Counted from the first letter of the stretch, positions 1 through 13,500 are shown. The stretch: 64,000 nucleotides of DNA from Lasioglossum baleicum (GCF_051020765.1 NC_134943.1:434001-498000), one strand, 5' to 3'. A program made the numbers and translations. The notes: generated by a model from the sequence alone, not told the origin.

Positions 1-8
1 CCGGTTAA

Positions 9-26
9 ATCGAGTCCAAGCTCGAT
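9..26. repeat. Inverted repeat of type 1 monomers (example)
   Basis: ATCGAG-TCCAAG-CTCGAT: a perfect 6-bp inverted repeat around a six-base spacer, present in most type 1 units across the window. In some units the spacer changes (TCGAAG, TCCATG) while the arms stay intact; in a minority an arm is broken (AGCACGAT, for example near 4505 and 6296). A second dyad, the 10-bp palindrome TACTCGAGTA, follows 17 bp later at 44-53. Short dyads are common in centromeric satellites; no function is shown here. Confidence 0.7.
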
Positions 27-86
27 ACAATTCGGTTTGGAATTACTCGAGTAGTCCACGATTTTGTAGAACCTCGATTATCCGAA

Positions 87-266
87 CTAGTCTGTAGACG
101 GGGATATCGTTATGCAGAAAATTGTTGTTTTCAGGGATTCTTTTATGGGACTTTTACCAACATAATCGTCATTCTTTTCCGATGCAAATGAGCTCAAACA
201 CGATATAAGTCGGTTTAGATTTATACTCGTTTAATCCACGATAATGTAGAACGTCGATTATCCGAA
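87..266 (+). repeat. Example type 2 monomer (180 bp)
   Basis: Representative unit taken from one CTAGTCTGTAG to the next. Type 2 units carry GATTCAAATGAGCTC, GATGCAAATGAGCTC or GATTGAAATGAGCCC, then CGGTTTAGATTTATACTCG. They usually follow the GCAGAAC...ATAATCGTCATTC version of the upstream segment. The 2-bp excess over type 1 lies in the ATTTATACTCGTTTAATCC stretch, where type 1 has AATTACTCGAGTAGTCC. The boundary chosen is arbitrary because the array is continuous. Confidence 0.9.
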
Positions 267-444
267 CTAGTCTGTAGATGAGGATATCATTATCCAGAAC
301 TTTGTTGTTTTTAGGGATTCTGTTATGGTACATTTACCAACATAGTCGTCACACTGTTCCGGTTAAATCGAGTCCAAGCTCGATACAATTCGGTTTAGAA
401 TTACTTGATGTGTCCACGATTTTGTAGAACCTCGATTATCCGAA
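267..444 (+). repeat. Example type 1 monomer (178 bp)
   Basis: Representative type 1 unit. It carries CCAGAAC, then ATAGTCGTCACAC, then GGTTAAATCGAGTCCAAG and an AATTACT segment. Most type 1 units contain an inverted repeat, ATCGAG with CTCGAT around a six-base spacer, and many contain the 10-bp palindrome TACTCGAGTA. This particular copy has lost the palindrome, reading TTGATGTG in its place. Type 1 and type 2 units are interspersed rather than strictly alternating. Confidence 0.9.
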
Positions 445-1254
445 CTAGTCTGTAGACGAGGATATCATTATCCAGAACTTTGTTGTTTTTAGGAATTCTG
501 TTATGGTACTTTTACCAACATAGTCGACTTTCTTTTCCTGGTAAATCGAGTCCAAGCTCGATACAATTCGGTTTGGAATTACTCGAGTAGTCCACGATTT
601 TGTAGAACCTCGATTATCCGAACTAGTCTGTAGACGAGGAAATCGTTATGCAGAACATTGTTGTTTTCAGGGATTCTTTTATGGGACATTTACCAACATA
701 ATCGTCATTCTTTTCCGATTCAAATGAGCTTAAACACGATACAATTAGGTTTAGATTTATACTCGTTTAATCCACGATAATGTAGAACGTCGATTATCCG
801 AACTAGTCTGTAGACGAGGATATCATTATCCAGAACATTGTTGTTTTTAGGGATTCTGTTATGGTACTTTTACCAACATAGTCGTCACACTTTTCCGGTT
901 AAATCGAGTCCAAGCTCGATACAATTCGGTTTAGAATTACTTGATGTGTCCACGATTTTGTAGAACCTCGATTATCCGAACTAGTCTGTAGATGAGGATA
1001 TCGTTATGCAGACCTTTGTTGTTGTCAGGGATTCTTTTATGGAACTCATTCCAACATAATCGTCATTCTTTTCCCATTGAAATGAGCCCAAACACAATAC
1101 AATTAGGTTTAGATTTATACTCGTCTAATCCACGATTTTGTTGAACCTCGATTATCCGAACTAGTCTGTAGACGAGGATATCGTTATGCAGAACATTGTT
1201 GTTTTCTAGGATTCTTTTATGGGACTTTTGCCAACATAATCGTCATTCTTTTCC

Positions 1255-4200
1255 GATGCAAATGAGCTCAAACACGATACAAGTCGGTTTAGATTTATAC
1301 TCGTTTAATCCACGATAATGTAGAACGTCGATTATCCGAACTAGTCTGTAGACGAGGAAATCGTTATGCAGAACATTGTTGTTTTCTGGGATTCGTTTAT
1401 GGGACTTTTGCCAACATAATCGTCATTCTTTTCCGATTCAAATGAGCTCAAACACGATACAATTCGGTTTAGATTTATACTCGATTAGTCCACGATTTTG
1501 TAGAACCTCGATTATCCGAACTAGTCTGTAGACGAGGATATCGTTATGCAGAACTTTGTTGTTGTCAGGGATTCTTTTATGGAACTCTTACCAACATAAT
1601 CGTCATTCTTTTCCGATTGAAATGAGCCCAAACACAATACAATTAGGTTTAGATTTATACTCGTCTAATCCACGATTTTGTAGAACCTCGATTATCCGAA
1701 CTAGTCTGTATACGAGGATATCGTTATGCAGAACATTGTTGTTTTCTGGGATTCTTTTATGGGACTTTTGCCAACATAATCGTCATTCTTTTCCGATTCA
1801 AATGATCTCAAACACGATACAATTCGGTTTAGATTTATACTGGTTTAATCTACGATACAGTAAAACATCGATTATCCGAACTAGTCTGTAGGTGAGGATA
1901 TAATTATGCAGAACTTTGTTGAGTTTAGACATTCTTTTATTGAACTTTTACCAACATAATCGTCTCTCTTTTCCGATTGAAATGAGCCCAAACATGATAC
2001 AATTAGGTTTAGATTTATACTCGTCTAATCCACAATTTTGTAGAACCTCGATTATCCGAACTAGTCTGTAGATGAGGATATCATTATCCAGAACTTTGTT
2101 GTTTTTAGGGATTCTGTTATGGTACTTTTACAAACATAGTCGTCACACTTTTCCGGTTAAATCGAGTCCATGCTCGATACAGTTCAGTTTCGATTTACTC
2201 GAGTAGTCCACAATTTTGTAGAACCTCGATTATCCGAACAAGTCTGTAGACGAGGATAACATTATCCAGAACTTTGTTGTTTTTAGGGATTCTGTTATGG
2301 TACTTTTACCAACATAATCGTCACTCTTTTCCGATTCAAATGAGAACAAACACGATACAATTCGGTTTAGATTTATACTCGTTTAAGCCACGATAATGTA
2401 GAACGTCGATTATCCGAACTAGTCTGTAGATGAGGATATCATTATCCAGAACTTTGTTGTTTTTAGGGATTCTGTTATGGTACATTTACCAACATAGTCG
2501 TCACACTGTTCCGGTTAAATCGAGTCCAAGCTCGATACAATTCGGTTTAGAATTACTTGATGTGTCCACGATTTTGTAGAACCTCGATTATCCGAAGTAG
2601 TTTGCAGACGGGGATATAATTATGCAGAACTTTGTTGAGTTTAGACATTCTTTTATTGAACTTTTAGCAACATAATCGTCACTCTTTTCCCATTCAAATC
2701 AGAACAAACACGATACAATTAGGTTTAGATTTATACTCGTCCAATCCACAATTTTGTAGAACCTCGATTATCCGAACTAGTCTATAGATGAGGATATCAT
2801 TATCCAGAACTTTGTTGTTTTTAGGGATTCTGTTATGGTACTTTTACCAACATAGTCGTCTTTCTTTTCCGGGTAAATCGAGTCCAAGCTCGATACAATT
2901 CGGTTTGGAATTACTCGAGTAGTCCACGATTTTGTAGAACCTCGATTATCCGAAGTAGTCTGTAGACGAGGATATCGTTATGCAGAACATTGTTGTTTTC
3001 TGGGATTCTTTTATGGGACTTTTACCAACATAATCGTCATTCTTTTCCGATGCAAATGAGCTCAAACACGATACAAGTCGGTTTAGATTTATACTCGTTT
3101 AATCCACGATAATGTAGAACGTCGATTATCCGAACTAGTCTGTAGACGAGGAAATCGTTATGCAGAACATTGTTGTTTTCTGGGATTCGTTTATGGGACT
3201 TTTGCCAACATAATCGTCATTCTTTTCCGATTCAAATGAGCTCAAACACGATACAATTCGGTTTAGATTTATACTCGATTAGTCCACGATTTTGTAGAAC
3301 CTCGATTATCCGAACTAGTCTGTAGACGAGGATATCGTTATGCAGAACTTTGTTGTTGTCAGGGATTCTTTTATGGAACTCTTACCAACATAATCGTCAT
3401 TCTTTTCCGATTGAAATGAGCCCAAACACAATATAATTAGGTTTAGATTTATACTCGTCTAATCCACGATTTTGTAGAACCTCGATTATCCGAACTAGTC
3501 TGTAGATGAGGATAACATTATCCAGAACTTTGTTGTTTTTAGGGATTCTGTTATGGTACTTTTACAAACACAGTGGTCACACTTTTCCGGTTAAATCGAG
3601 TCCAAGCTCGATACAGTTCAGTTTCGAATTACTCGAGTAGTCCACGATTTTGTAGAACCTCGATTATCCGAACAAGTCTGTAGACGAGGATATCATTATC
3701 CAGAACTTTGTTGTTTTTAGGGATTCTGTTATGGTACTTTTACCAACATAATCGTCACTCTTTTCCGATTCAAATGAGAACAAACACGATACAATTCGGT
3801 TTAGATTTATACTCGTTTAATCTACGATAATGTAGAACGTCGATTATCCGATCTAGTCTGTAGACGAGGAAATCGTTATGCAGAACATTGTTGTTTTCAG
3901 GGATTCTTTTATGGGACTTTTACCAACATAATCGTCATTCTTTTCCGATTCAAATGAGCTCATACACGATACAATTCGGTTTAGATTTATACTCGTTTAA
4001 TCCACGATAATGTAGAACCTCGATTATCCGAACTAGTCTGCAGACGAGGATATAATTATGCAGAACTTTGTTGAGTTTAGACATTCTTTTATTGAACTTT
4101 TAGCAACATAATCGTCACTCTTTTCCCATTCAAATCAGAACAAACACGATACAATTCGGCTTAGATTTATACTGGTTTAATCTACGCTACAGTAAAACAT

Positions 4201-6916
4201 CGATTATCCGAGCTAGTCTGCAGACGAGGATATAATTATGCAGAACTTTGTCGAGTTTAGACATTCTTTTATAGAACTTTTACCAACATAATCGTCACTC
4301 TTTTCCCATTCAAATCAGAACAGACACGATACAATTTGGTTTAGATTTATACTCGTTTAATCCACGATAATGTAGAACGTCGATTATCCGAACTAGTCTG
4401 TAGATGAGGATAACATTATCCAGAACTTTGTTGTTTTTAGGGATTCGGTTATGGTACTTTTACAAACATAGTCGTCACACTTTTCCGGTTAAATCGAGTC
4501 CAAGCACGATACAGTTCAGTTTCGAATTACTCGAGTAGTCCACGATTTTGTAGAACCTCGATTATCCGAACTAGTCTGTAGACGAGGATATCGTTATGCA
4601 GAACTTTGTTGTTGTCAGGGATTCTTTTATGGAACTCTTACCAACATAATCGTCATTCTTTTCCGATTGAAATGAGCCCAAACACAATACAATTAGGTTT
4701 AGATTTATACTCGTCTAATCCACGATTTTGTAGAACCTCGATTATCCGAACTAGTCTGTAGATGAGGATAACATTATCCAGAACTTTGTTGTTTTTAGGG
4801 ATTCTGTTATGGTACTTTTACAAACATAGTCGTCACACTTTTCCGGTTAAATCGAGTCCAAGCTCGATACAGTTCAGTTTCGAATTACTCGAGTAGTCCA
4901 CGATTTTGTAGAACCTCGATTATCCGAACTAGTCTGTAGACGAGGATATCGTTATCCAGAACTTTGTTGTTTTTAGGGATTCTGTTATGGTACTTTTACA
5001 AACATAGTCGTCACACTTTTCCGGTTAAATCGAGTCCAAGCTCGATACAGTTCAGTTTCGAATTACTCGAGTAGTCCACGATTTTGTAGAACCTCGATTA
5101 TCCGAACAAGTCTGTAGACGAGGATATCATTATCCAGAACTTTGTTGTTTTTAGGGATTCTGTTATGGTACTTTTACCAACATAATCGTCACTCTTTTCC
5201 GATTCAAATGAGAACAAACACGATACAATTCGGTTTAGATTTATACTCGTTTAATCCACGATAATGTAGAACGTCGATTATCCGATCTAGTCTGTAAATG
5301 AGGATATCATTATCCAGAACTTTGTTATTTTTTAGGGATTCTGTTATGGTACATTTACCAACATAGTCGTCACACTTTTCCGGTTAAATCGAGTCCAAGC
5401 TCGATACAATTCGGTTTGGAATTACTCGATGTGTCCACGATTTTGTAGAAACTCGATTATCCGAACTAGTCTGTAGACGAGGAAATCGTTATGCAGAACA
5501 TTGTTGTTTTCTGGGATTCTTTTATGGGACTTTTGCCAACATAGTCGTCACACTTTTCCGGTTAGATCGAGTCCAAGCTCGATACAATTCGGTTTGGAAT
5601 TACTCGAGTAGTCCACGATTTTGTAGAACCTCGATTATCCGAACTAGTCTGTAGACGGGGATATCGTTATGCAGAAAATTGTTGTTTTCAGGGATTCTTT
5701 TATGGGACTTTTACCAACATAATCGTCATTCTTTTCCGATGCAAATGAGCTCAAACACGATACAAGTCGGTTTAGATTTATACTAGTTTAATCCACGATA
5801 ATGTAGAACGTCGATTATCCGAACTAGTCTGTAGATGAGGATATCATTATCCAGAACTTTGTTGGTTTTAGAGATTCTGTTATGGTACATTTACCAACAT
5901 AATCGTCATTCTTTTCCGATTCAAATGAGCTCAAACACGATACAATTCGGTTTAGATTTATACTCGATTAGTCCACGATTTTGTAGAACCTCGATTATCC
6001 GAACTAGTCTGTAGACGAGGAAATCGTTATGCAGAACATTGTTGTTTTCAGGGATTCTTTTATGGGACTTTTACCAACATAATCGTCATTCTTTTCCGAT
6101 TCAAATGAGCTCATACACGATACAATTCGGTTTAGATTTATACTCGTTTAATCCACGATAATGTAGAACGTCGATTATCCGAACTAGTCTGTAGATGAGG
6201 ATAACATTATCCAGAACTTTGTTGTTTTTAGGGATTCTGTTATGGTACTTTTACAAACATAGTCGTCACACTTTTCCGGTTAAATCGAGTCCAAGCACGA
6301 TACAGTTCAGTTTCGAATTACTCGAGTAGTCCACGATTTTGTAGAACCTCGATTATCCGAACTAGTCTGTAGACGAGGATATCGTTATGCAGAACTTTGT
6401 TGTTGTCAGGGATTCTTTTATGGAACTCTTACCAACATAATCGTCATTCTTTTCCGATTGAAATGAGCCCAAACACAATACAATTAGGTTTAGATTTATA
6501 CTCGTCTAATCCACGATTTTGTAGAACCTCGATTATCCGAACTAGTCTGTAGACGACGATATCATTATCCAGAACTTTGTTGTTTTTAGGGATTCTGTTA
6601 TGGTACTTTTACCAACATAATCGTCACTCTTTTCCGATTCAAATGAGAACAAACACGATACAATTCGGTTTAGATTTATACTCGTTTAATCCACGATAAT
6701 GTAGAACGTCGATTATCCGATCTAGTCTGTAGATGAGGATATCATTATCCAGAACTTTGTTATTTTTTAGGGATTCTGTTATGGTACATTTACCAACATA
6801 GTCGTCAGACTTTTCCGGTTAAATCGAGTCCAAGCTCGATACAATTCGGTTTGGAATTACTCGAGTAGTCCACGATTTTGTAGAACCTCGATTATCCGAA
6901 CTAGTCTGTAGACGAG
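1255..6916 (+). repeat. Higher-order block A2, copy 1 (partner 10577-16238, offset 9322)
   Basis: A run of about 5.66 kb (31-32 monomers) repeated downstream with no difference found at the points I compared. Private marks shared by both copies include GAGTCCATGCTCGAT (about 2164 and 11486), ACAAACACAGTGGTC (about 3566 and 12888), CTGTAAATGAGG (about 5291 and 14613) and GTTGGTTTTAGAGATTC (about 5860 and 15182). The match ends at 6917, where this copy has GAGGAAATCG and the partner GAGGATATCG. Such identity over many individually marked monomers indicates a recent segmental duplication within the array. Confidence 0.93.
4216..4395 (+). repeat. Type 3 monomer class (GAGTTTAGACATTC, often with CTGCAG)
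   Basis: A distinct class in which the usual GGGATTC segment reads GAGTTTAGACATTC and is followed by TTTTATTGAAC or TTTTATAGAAC. Upstream it has GGATATAATTATGCAG in place of GGATATCGTTATGCAG. A subset, including this one, has CTGCAG where most units have CTGTAG, creating a PstI site; the same PstI-bearing form recurs near 13540, 18372, 27332, 27690, 32821 and 33180. Copies of this class are spread through the window and are useful markers for aligning higher-order copies. Confidence 0.8.
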
Positions 6917-8155
6917 GAAATCGTTATGCAGAACATTGTTGTTTTCAGGGATTCTTTTATGGGACATTTACCAACATAATCGTCATTCTTTTCCGATTCA
7001 AATGAGCTTAAACACGATACAATTAGGTTTAGATTTATACTCGTTTAATCCACGATAATGTAGAACGTCGATTATCCGAACTAGTCTGTAGACGAGGATA
7101 TCATTATCCAGAACATTGTTGTTTTTAGGGATTCTGTTATGGTACTTTTACCAACATAGTCGTCACACTTTTCCGGTTAAATCGAGTCCAAGCTCGATAC
7201 AATTCGGTTTAGAATTACTTGATGTGTCCACGATTTTGTAGAACCTCGATTATCCGAACTAGTCTGTAGATGAGGATATCGTTATGCAGACCTTTGTTGT
7301 TGTCAGGGATTCTTTTATGGAACTCATTCCAACATAATCGTCATTCTTTTCCCATTGAAATGAGCCCAAACACAATACAATTAGGTTTAGATTTATACTC
7401 GTCTAATCCACGATTTTGTTGAACCTCGATTATCCGAACTAGTCTGTAGACGAGGATATCGTTATGCAGAACATTGTTGTTTTCTAGGATTCTTTTATGG
7501 GACTTTTGCCAACATAATCGTCATTCTTTTCCGATTCAAATGAGCTCAAACACGATACAATTCGGTTTAGATTTATACTGGTTTAATCTACGATACAGTA
7601 AAACATCGATTATCCGAACTAGTCTGTAGGTGAGGATATAATTATGCAGAACTTTGTTGAGTTTAGACATTCTTTTATTGAACTTTTACCAACATAATCG
7701 TCACTCTTTTCCGATTGAAATGAGCCCAAACACGATACAATTAGGTTTAGATTTATACTCGTCTAATCCACAATTTTGTAGAACCTCGATTATCCGAACT
7801 AGTCTGTAGATGTGGATATCGTTATGCAGAACTTTGTTGTTTTTAGGAATTCTGTTATGGTACTTTTACCAACATAGTCGTCACACTTTTCCGGTTAAAT
7901 CGAGTCCAAGCTCGATACAATTCGGTTTGGAATTACTCGAGTAGTCCACGATTTTGTAGAACCTCGATTATCCGAACTAGTCTGTAGACGAGGATATCGT
8001 TATGCAGAACTTTGTTGTTTTTAGGGATTCTGTTATGGTACATTTACCAACATAGTCGTCACACTTTTCCGGTTAAATCGAGTCCAAGCTCGATACAATT
8101 CGGTTTGGAATTACTCGAGTAGTCCACGATTTTGTAGAACCTCGATTATCCGAAC
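6820..8155 (+). repeat. Higher-order block A3, copy 1 (partner 9148-10483, offset 2328)
   Basis: Seven to eight monomers repeated with a 13-monomer offset. Shared marks include CAGACCTTTGTTG, GATTTTGTTGAACC, TTTTCTAGGATTC and GTAGATGTGGATATC. The match breaks near 8155, where this copy reads GACGGGGATATC and the other has GAAGTAGTCTGTAGACGAGG. Together with block A1 it links the left and right halves of domain A. Confidence 0.85.
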
Positions 8156-8606
8156 TAGTCTGTAGACGGGGATATCGTTATGCAGAAAATTTTTGTTTTC
8201 AGGGATTCTTTTATGGAACTTTTACCAACATAATCGTCATTCTTTTCCGATGCAAATGAGCTCAAACACGATACAATTCGGTTTAGATTTATACTGGTTT
8301 AATCTACGATACAGTAAAACATCGATTATCCGAACTAGTCTGTAGGTGAGGATATAATCATGCAGAACTTTGTTGAGTTTAGACATTCTTTTATTGAACT
8401 TTTACCAACATAATCGTCACTCTTTTCCGATTGAAATGAGCCCAAACACGATACAATTAGGTTTAGATTTATACTCGTCTAATCCACAATTTTGTAGAAC
8501 CTCGATTATCCGAACTAGTCTGTAGATGAGGATATCATTATCCAGAACTTTGTTGTTTTTAGGAATTCTGTTATGGTACTTTTACCAACATAGTCGTCAC
8601 ACTTTT

Positions 8607-9862
8607 CCGGTTAAATCGAGTCCAAGCTCGATACAATTCGGTTTGGAATTACTCGAGTAGTCCACGATTTTGTAGAACCTCGATTATCCGAACTAGTCTG
8701 TAGACGGGGATATCGTTATGCAGAAAATTGTTGTTTTCAGGGATTCTTTTATGGGACTTTTACCAACATAATCGTCATTCTTTTCCGATGCAAATGAGCT
8801 CAAACACGATATAAGTCGGTTTAGATTTATACTCGTTTAATCCACGATAATGTAGAACGTCGATTATCCGAACTAGTCTGTAGATGAGGATATCATTATC
8901 CAGAACTTTGTTGTTTTTAGGGATTCTGTTATGGTACATTTACCAACATAGTCGTCACACTGTTCCGGTTAAATCGAGTCCAAGCTCGATACAATTCGGT
9001 TTAGAATTACTTGATGTGTCCACGATTTTGTAGAACCTCGATTATCCGAACTAGTCTGTAGACGAGGATATCATTATCCAGAACTTTGTTGTTTTTAGGA
9101 ATTCTGTTATGGTACTTTTACCAACATAGTCGACTTTCTTTTCCTGGTAAATCGAGTGCAAGCTCGATACAATTCGGTTTGGAATTACTCGAGTAGTCCA
9201 CGATTTTGTAGAACCTCGATTATCCGAACTAGTCTGTAGACGAGGAAATCGTTATGCAGAACATTGTTGTTTTCAGGGATTCTTTTATGGGACATGTACC
9301 AACATAATCGTCATTCTTTTCCGATTTAAATGAGCTTAAACACGATACAATTAGGTTTAGATTTATACTCGTTTAATCCACGATAATGTAGAACGTCGAT
9401 TATCCGAACTAGTCTGTAGACGAGGATATCATTATCCAGAACATTGTTGTTTTTAGGGATTCTGTTATGGTACTTTTACCAACATAGTCGTCACACTTTT
9501 CCGGTTAAATCGAGTCCAAGCTCGATACAATTCGGTTTAGAATTACTTGATGTGTCCACGATTTTGTAGAACCTCGATTATCCGAACTAGTCTGTAGATG
9601 AGGATATCGTTATGCAGACCTTTGTTGTTGTCAGGGATTCTTTTATGGAACTCATTCCAACATAATCGTCATTCTTTTCCCATTGAAATGAGCCCAAACA
9701 CAATACAATTAGGTTTAGATTTATACTCGTCTAATCCACGATTTTGTTGAACCTCGATTATCCGAACTAGTCTGTAGACGAGGATATCGTTATGCAGAAC
9801 ATTGTTGTTTTCTAGGATTCTTTTATGGGACTTTTGCCAACATAATCGTCATTCTTTTCCGA
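8607..9862 (+). repeat. Higher-order block A1, copy 2
   Basis: Near-identical partner of bases 1-1256. It is contiguous with the 2328-bp-offset repeat that continues to about 10480, so blocks A1 and A3 overlap here. Such nesting is expected when successive unequal exchanges use different registers. Confidence 0.85.
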
Positions 9863-10483
9863 TTCAAATGAGCTCAAACACGATACAATTCGGTTTAGAT
9901 TTATACTGGTTTAATCTACGATACAGTAAAACATCGATTATCCGAACTAGTCTGTAGGTGAGGATATAATTATGCAGAACTTTGTTGAGTTTAGACATTC
10001 TTTTATTGAACTTTTACCAACATAATCGTCACTCTTTTCCGATTGAAATGAGCCCAAACACGATACAATTAGGTTTAGATTTATACTCGTCTAATCCACA
10101 ATTTTGTAGAACCTCGATTATCCGAACTAGTCTGTAGATGTGGATATCGTTATGCAGAACTTTGTTGTTTTTAGGAATTCTGTTATGGTACTTTTACCAA
10201 CATAGTCGTCACACTTTTCCGGTTAAATCGAGTCCAAGCTCGATACAATTCGGTTTGGAATTACTCGAGTAGTCCACGATTTTGTAGAACCTCGATTATC
10301 CGAACTAGTCTGTAGACGAGGATATCGTTATGCAGAACTTTGTTGTTTTTAGGGATTCTGTTATGGTACATTTACCAACATAGTCGTCACACTTTTCCGG
10401 TTAAATCGAGTCCAAGCTCGATACAATTCGGTTTGGAATTACTCGAGTAGTCCACGATTTTGTAGAACCTCGATTATCCGAAG
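9148..10483 (+). repeat. Higher-order block A3, copy 2
   Basis: Partner of 6820-8155 at +2328 bp, overlapping the end of block A1 copy 2. Its right edge leads into a junction (about 10460-10580) whose variant order matches that near 2950-3070, showing that the registers were joined in phase. Confidence 0.83.
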
Positions 10484-10576
10484 TAGTCTGTAGACGAGGA
10501 TATCGTTATGCAGAACATTGTTGTTTTCTGGGATTCTTTTATGGGACTTTTACCAACATAATCGTCATTCTTTTCC

Positions 10577-13500
10577 GATGCAAATGAGCTCAAACACGAT
10601 ACAAGTCGGTTTAGATTTATACTCGTTTAATCCACGATAATGTAGAACGTCGATTATCCGAACTAGTCTGTAGACGAGGAAATCGTTATGCAGAACATTG
10701 TTGTTTTCTGGGATTCGTTTATGGGACTTTTGCCAACATAATCGTCATTCTTTTCCGATTCAAATGAGCTCAAACACGATACAATTCGGTTTAGATTTAT
10801 ACTCGATTAGTCCACGATTTTGTAGAACCTCGATTATCCGAACTAGTCTGTAGACGAGGATATCGTTATGCAGAACTTTGTTGTTGTCAGGGATTCTTTT
10901 ATGGAACTCTTACCAACATAATCGTCATTCTTTTCCGATTGAAATGAGCCCAAACACAATACAATTAGGTTTAGATTTATACTCGTCTAATCCACGATTT
11001 TGTAGAACCTCGATTATCCGAACTAGTCTGTATACGAGGATATCGTTATGCAGAACATTGTTGTTTTCTGGGATTCTTTTATGGGACTTTTGCCAACATA
11101 ATCGTCATTCTTTTCCGATTCAAATGATCTCAAACACGATACAATTCGGTTTAGATTTATACTGGTTTAATCTACGATACAGTAAAACATCGATTATCCG
11201 AACTAGTCTGTAGGTGAGGATATAATTATGCAGAACTTTGTTGAGTTTAGACATTCTTTTATTGAACTTTTACCAACATAATCGTCTCTCTTTTCCGATT
11301 GAAATGAGCCCAAACATGATACAATTAGGTTTAGATTTATACTCGTCTAATCCACAATTTTGTAGAACCTCGATTATCCGAACTAGTCTGTAGATGAGGA
11401 TATCATTATCCAGAACTTTGTTGTTTTTAGGGATTCTGTTATGGTACTTTTACAAACATAGTCGTCACACTTTTCCGGTTAAATCGAGTCCATGCTCGAT
11501 ACAGTTCAGTTTCGATTTACTCGAGTAGTCCACAATTTTGTAGAACCTCGATTATCCGAACAAGTCTGTAGACGAGGATAACATTATCCAGAACTTTGTT
11601 GTTTTTAGGGATTCTGTTATGGTACTTTTACCAACATAATCGTCACTCTTTTCCGATTCAAATGAGAACAAACACGATACAATTCGGTTTAGATTTATAC
11701 TCGTTTAAGCCACGATAATGTAGAACGTCGATTATCCGAACTAGTCTGTAGATGAGGATATCATTATCCAGAACTTTGTTGTTTTTAGGGATTCTGTTAT
11801 GGTACATTTACCAACATAGTCGTCACACTGTTCCGGTTAAATCGAGTCCAAGCTCGATACAATTCGGTTTAGAATTACTTGATGTGTCCACGATTTTGTA
11901 GAACCTCGATTATCCGAAGTAGTTTGCAGACGGGGATATAATTATGCAGAACTTTGTTGAGTTTAGACATTCTTTTATTGAACTTTTAGCAACATAATCG
12001 TCACTCTTTTCCCATTCAAATCAGAACAAACACGATACAATTAGGTTTAGATTTATACTCGTCCAATCCACAATTTTGTAGAACCTCGATTATCCGAACT
12101 AGTCTATAGATGAGGATATCATTATCCAGAACTTTGTTGTTTTTAGGGATTCTGTTATGGTACTTTTACCAACATAGTCGTCTTTCTTTTCCGGGTAAAT
12201 CGAGTCCAAGCTCGATACAATTCGGTTTGGAATTACTCGAGTAGTCCACGATTTTGTAGAACCTCGATTATCCGAAGTAGTCTGTAGACGAGGATATCGT
12301 TATGCAGAACATTGTTGTTTTCTGGGATTCTTTTATGGGACTTTTACCAACATAATCGTCATTCTTTTCCGATGCAAATGAGCTCAAACACGATACAAGT
12401 CGGTTTAGATTTATACTCGTTTAATCCACGATAATGTAGAACGTCGATTATCCGAACTAGTCTGTAGACGAGGAAATCGTTATGCAGAACATTGTTGTTT
12501 TCTGGGATTCGTTTATGGGACTTTTGCCAACATAATCGTCATTCTTTTCCGATTCAAATGAGCTCAAACACGATACAATTCGGTTTAGATTTATACTCGA
12601 TTAGTCCACGATTTTGTAGAACCTCGATTATCCGAACTAGTCTGTAGACGAGGATATCGTTATGCAGAACTTTGTTGTTGTCAGGGATTCTTTTATGGAA
12701 CTCTTACCAACATAATCGTCATTCTTTTCCGATTGAAATGAGCCCAAACACAATATAATTAGGTTTAGATTTATACTCGTCTAATCCACGATTTTGTAGA
12801 ACCTCGATTATCCGAACTAGTCTGTAGATGAGGATAACATTATCCAGAACTTTGTTGTTTTTAGGGATTCTGTTATGGTACTTTTACAAACACAGTGGTC
12901 ACACTTTTCCGGTTAAATCGAGTCCAAGCTCGATACAGTTCAGTTTCGAATTACTCGAGTAGTCCACGATTTTGTAGAACCTCGATTATCCGAACAAGTC
13001 TGTAGACGAGGATATCATTATCCAGAACTTTGTTGTTTTTAGGGATTCTGTTATGGTACTTTTACCAACATAATCGTCACTCTTTTCCGATTCAAATGAG
13101 AACAAACACGATACAATTCGGTTTAGATTTATACTCGTTTAATCTACGATAATGTAGAACGTCGATTATCCGATCTAGTCTGTAGACGAGGAAATCGTTA
13201 TGCAGAACATTGTTGTTTTCAGGGATTCTTTTATGGGACTTTTACCAACATAATCGTCATTCTTTTCCGATTCAAATGAGCTCATACACGATACAATTCG
13301 GTTTAGATTTATACTCGTTTAATCCACGATAATGTAGAACCTCGATTATCCGAACTAGTCTGCAGACGAGGATATAATTATGCAGAACTTTGTTGAGTTT
13401 AGACATTCTTTTATTGAACTTTTAGCAACATAATCGTCACTCTTTTCCCATTCAAATCAGAACAAACACGATACAATTCGGCTTAGATTTATACTGGTTT

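Larger units (their letters stand above)
1..1256 (+). repeat. Higher-order block A1, copy 1 (partner 8607-9862, offset 8606)
   Basis: Seven monomers that recur almost identically 8606 bp downstream. I saw only a few differences, for example GAGTCC here against GAGTGC at about 9156, GACATTTACC against GACATGTACC, and GATTCAAATG against GATTTAAATG. The match breaks at 1257, where this copy reads GATGCAAATG and the partner GATTCAAATG. Part of this block (about 541-1256) also occurs a third time from about 6820. Confidence 0.85.

Noticed and set aside
31..48. CENP-B box (TTCG...A...CGGG pattern)
   Set aside because: ATTCGGTTTAGA matches the first half by chance, but the required CGGG half is absent in the monomers examined.
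1556..1891. 111-codon open frame, repeated identically at 10878-11213
   Set aside because: It spans about two satellite monomers and its protein simply repeats the translated unit. It is intact only because the 9322-bp block was copied. No start context, domain or codon bias supports a gene.
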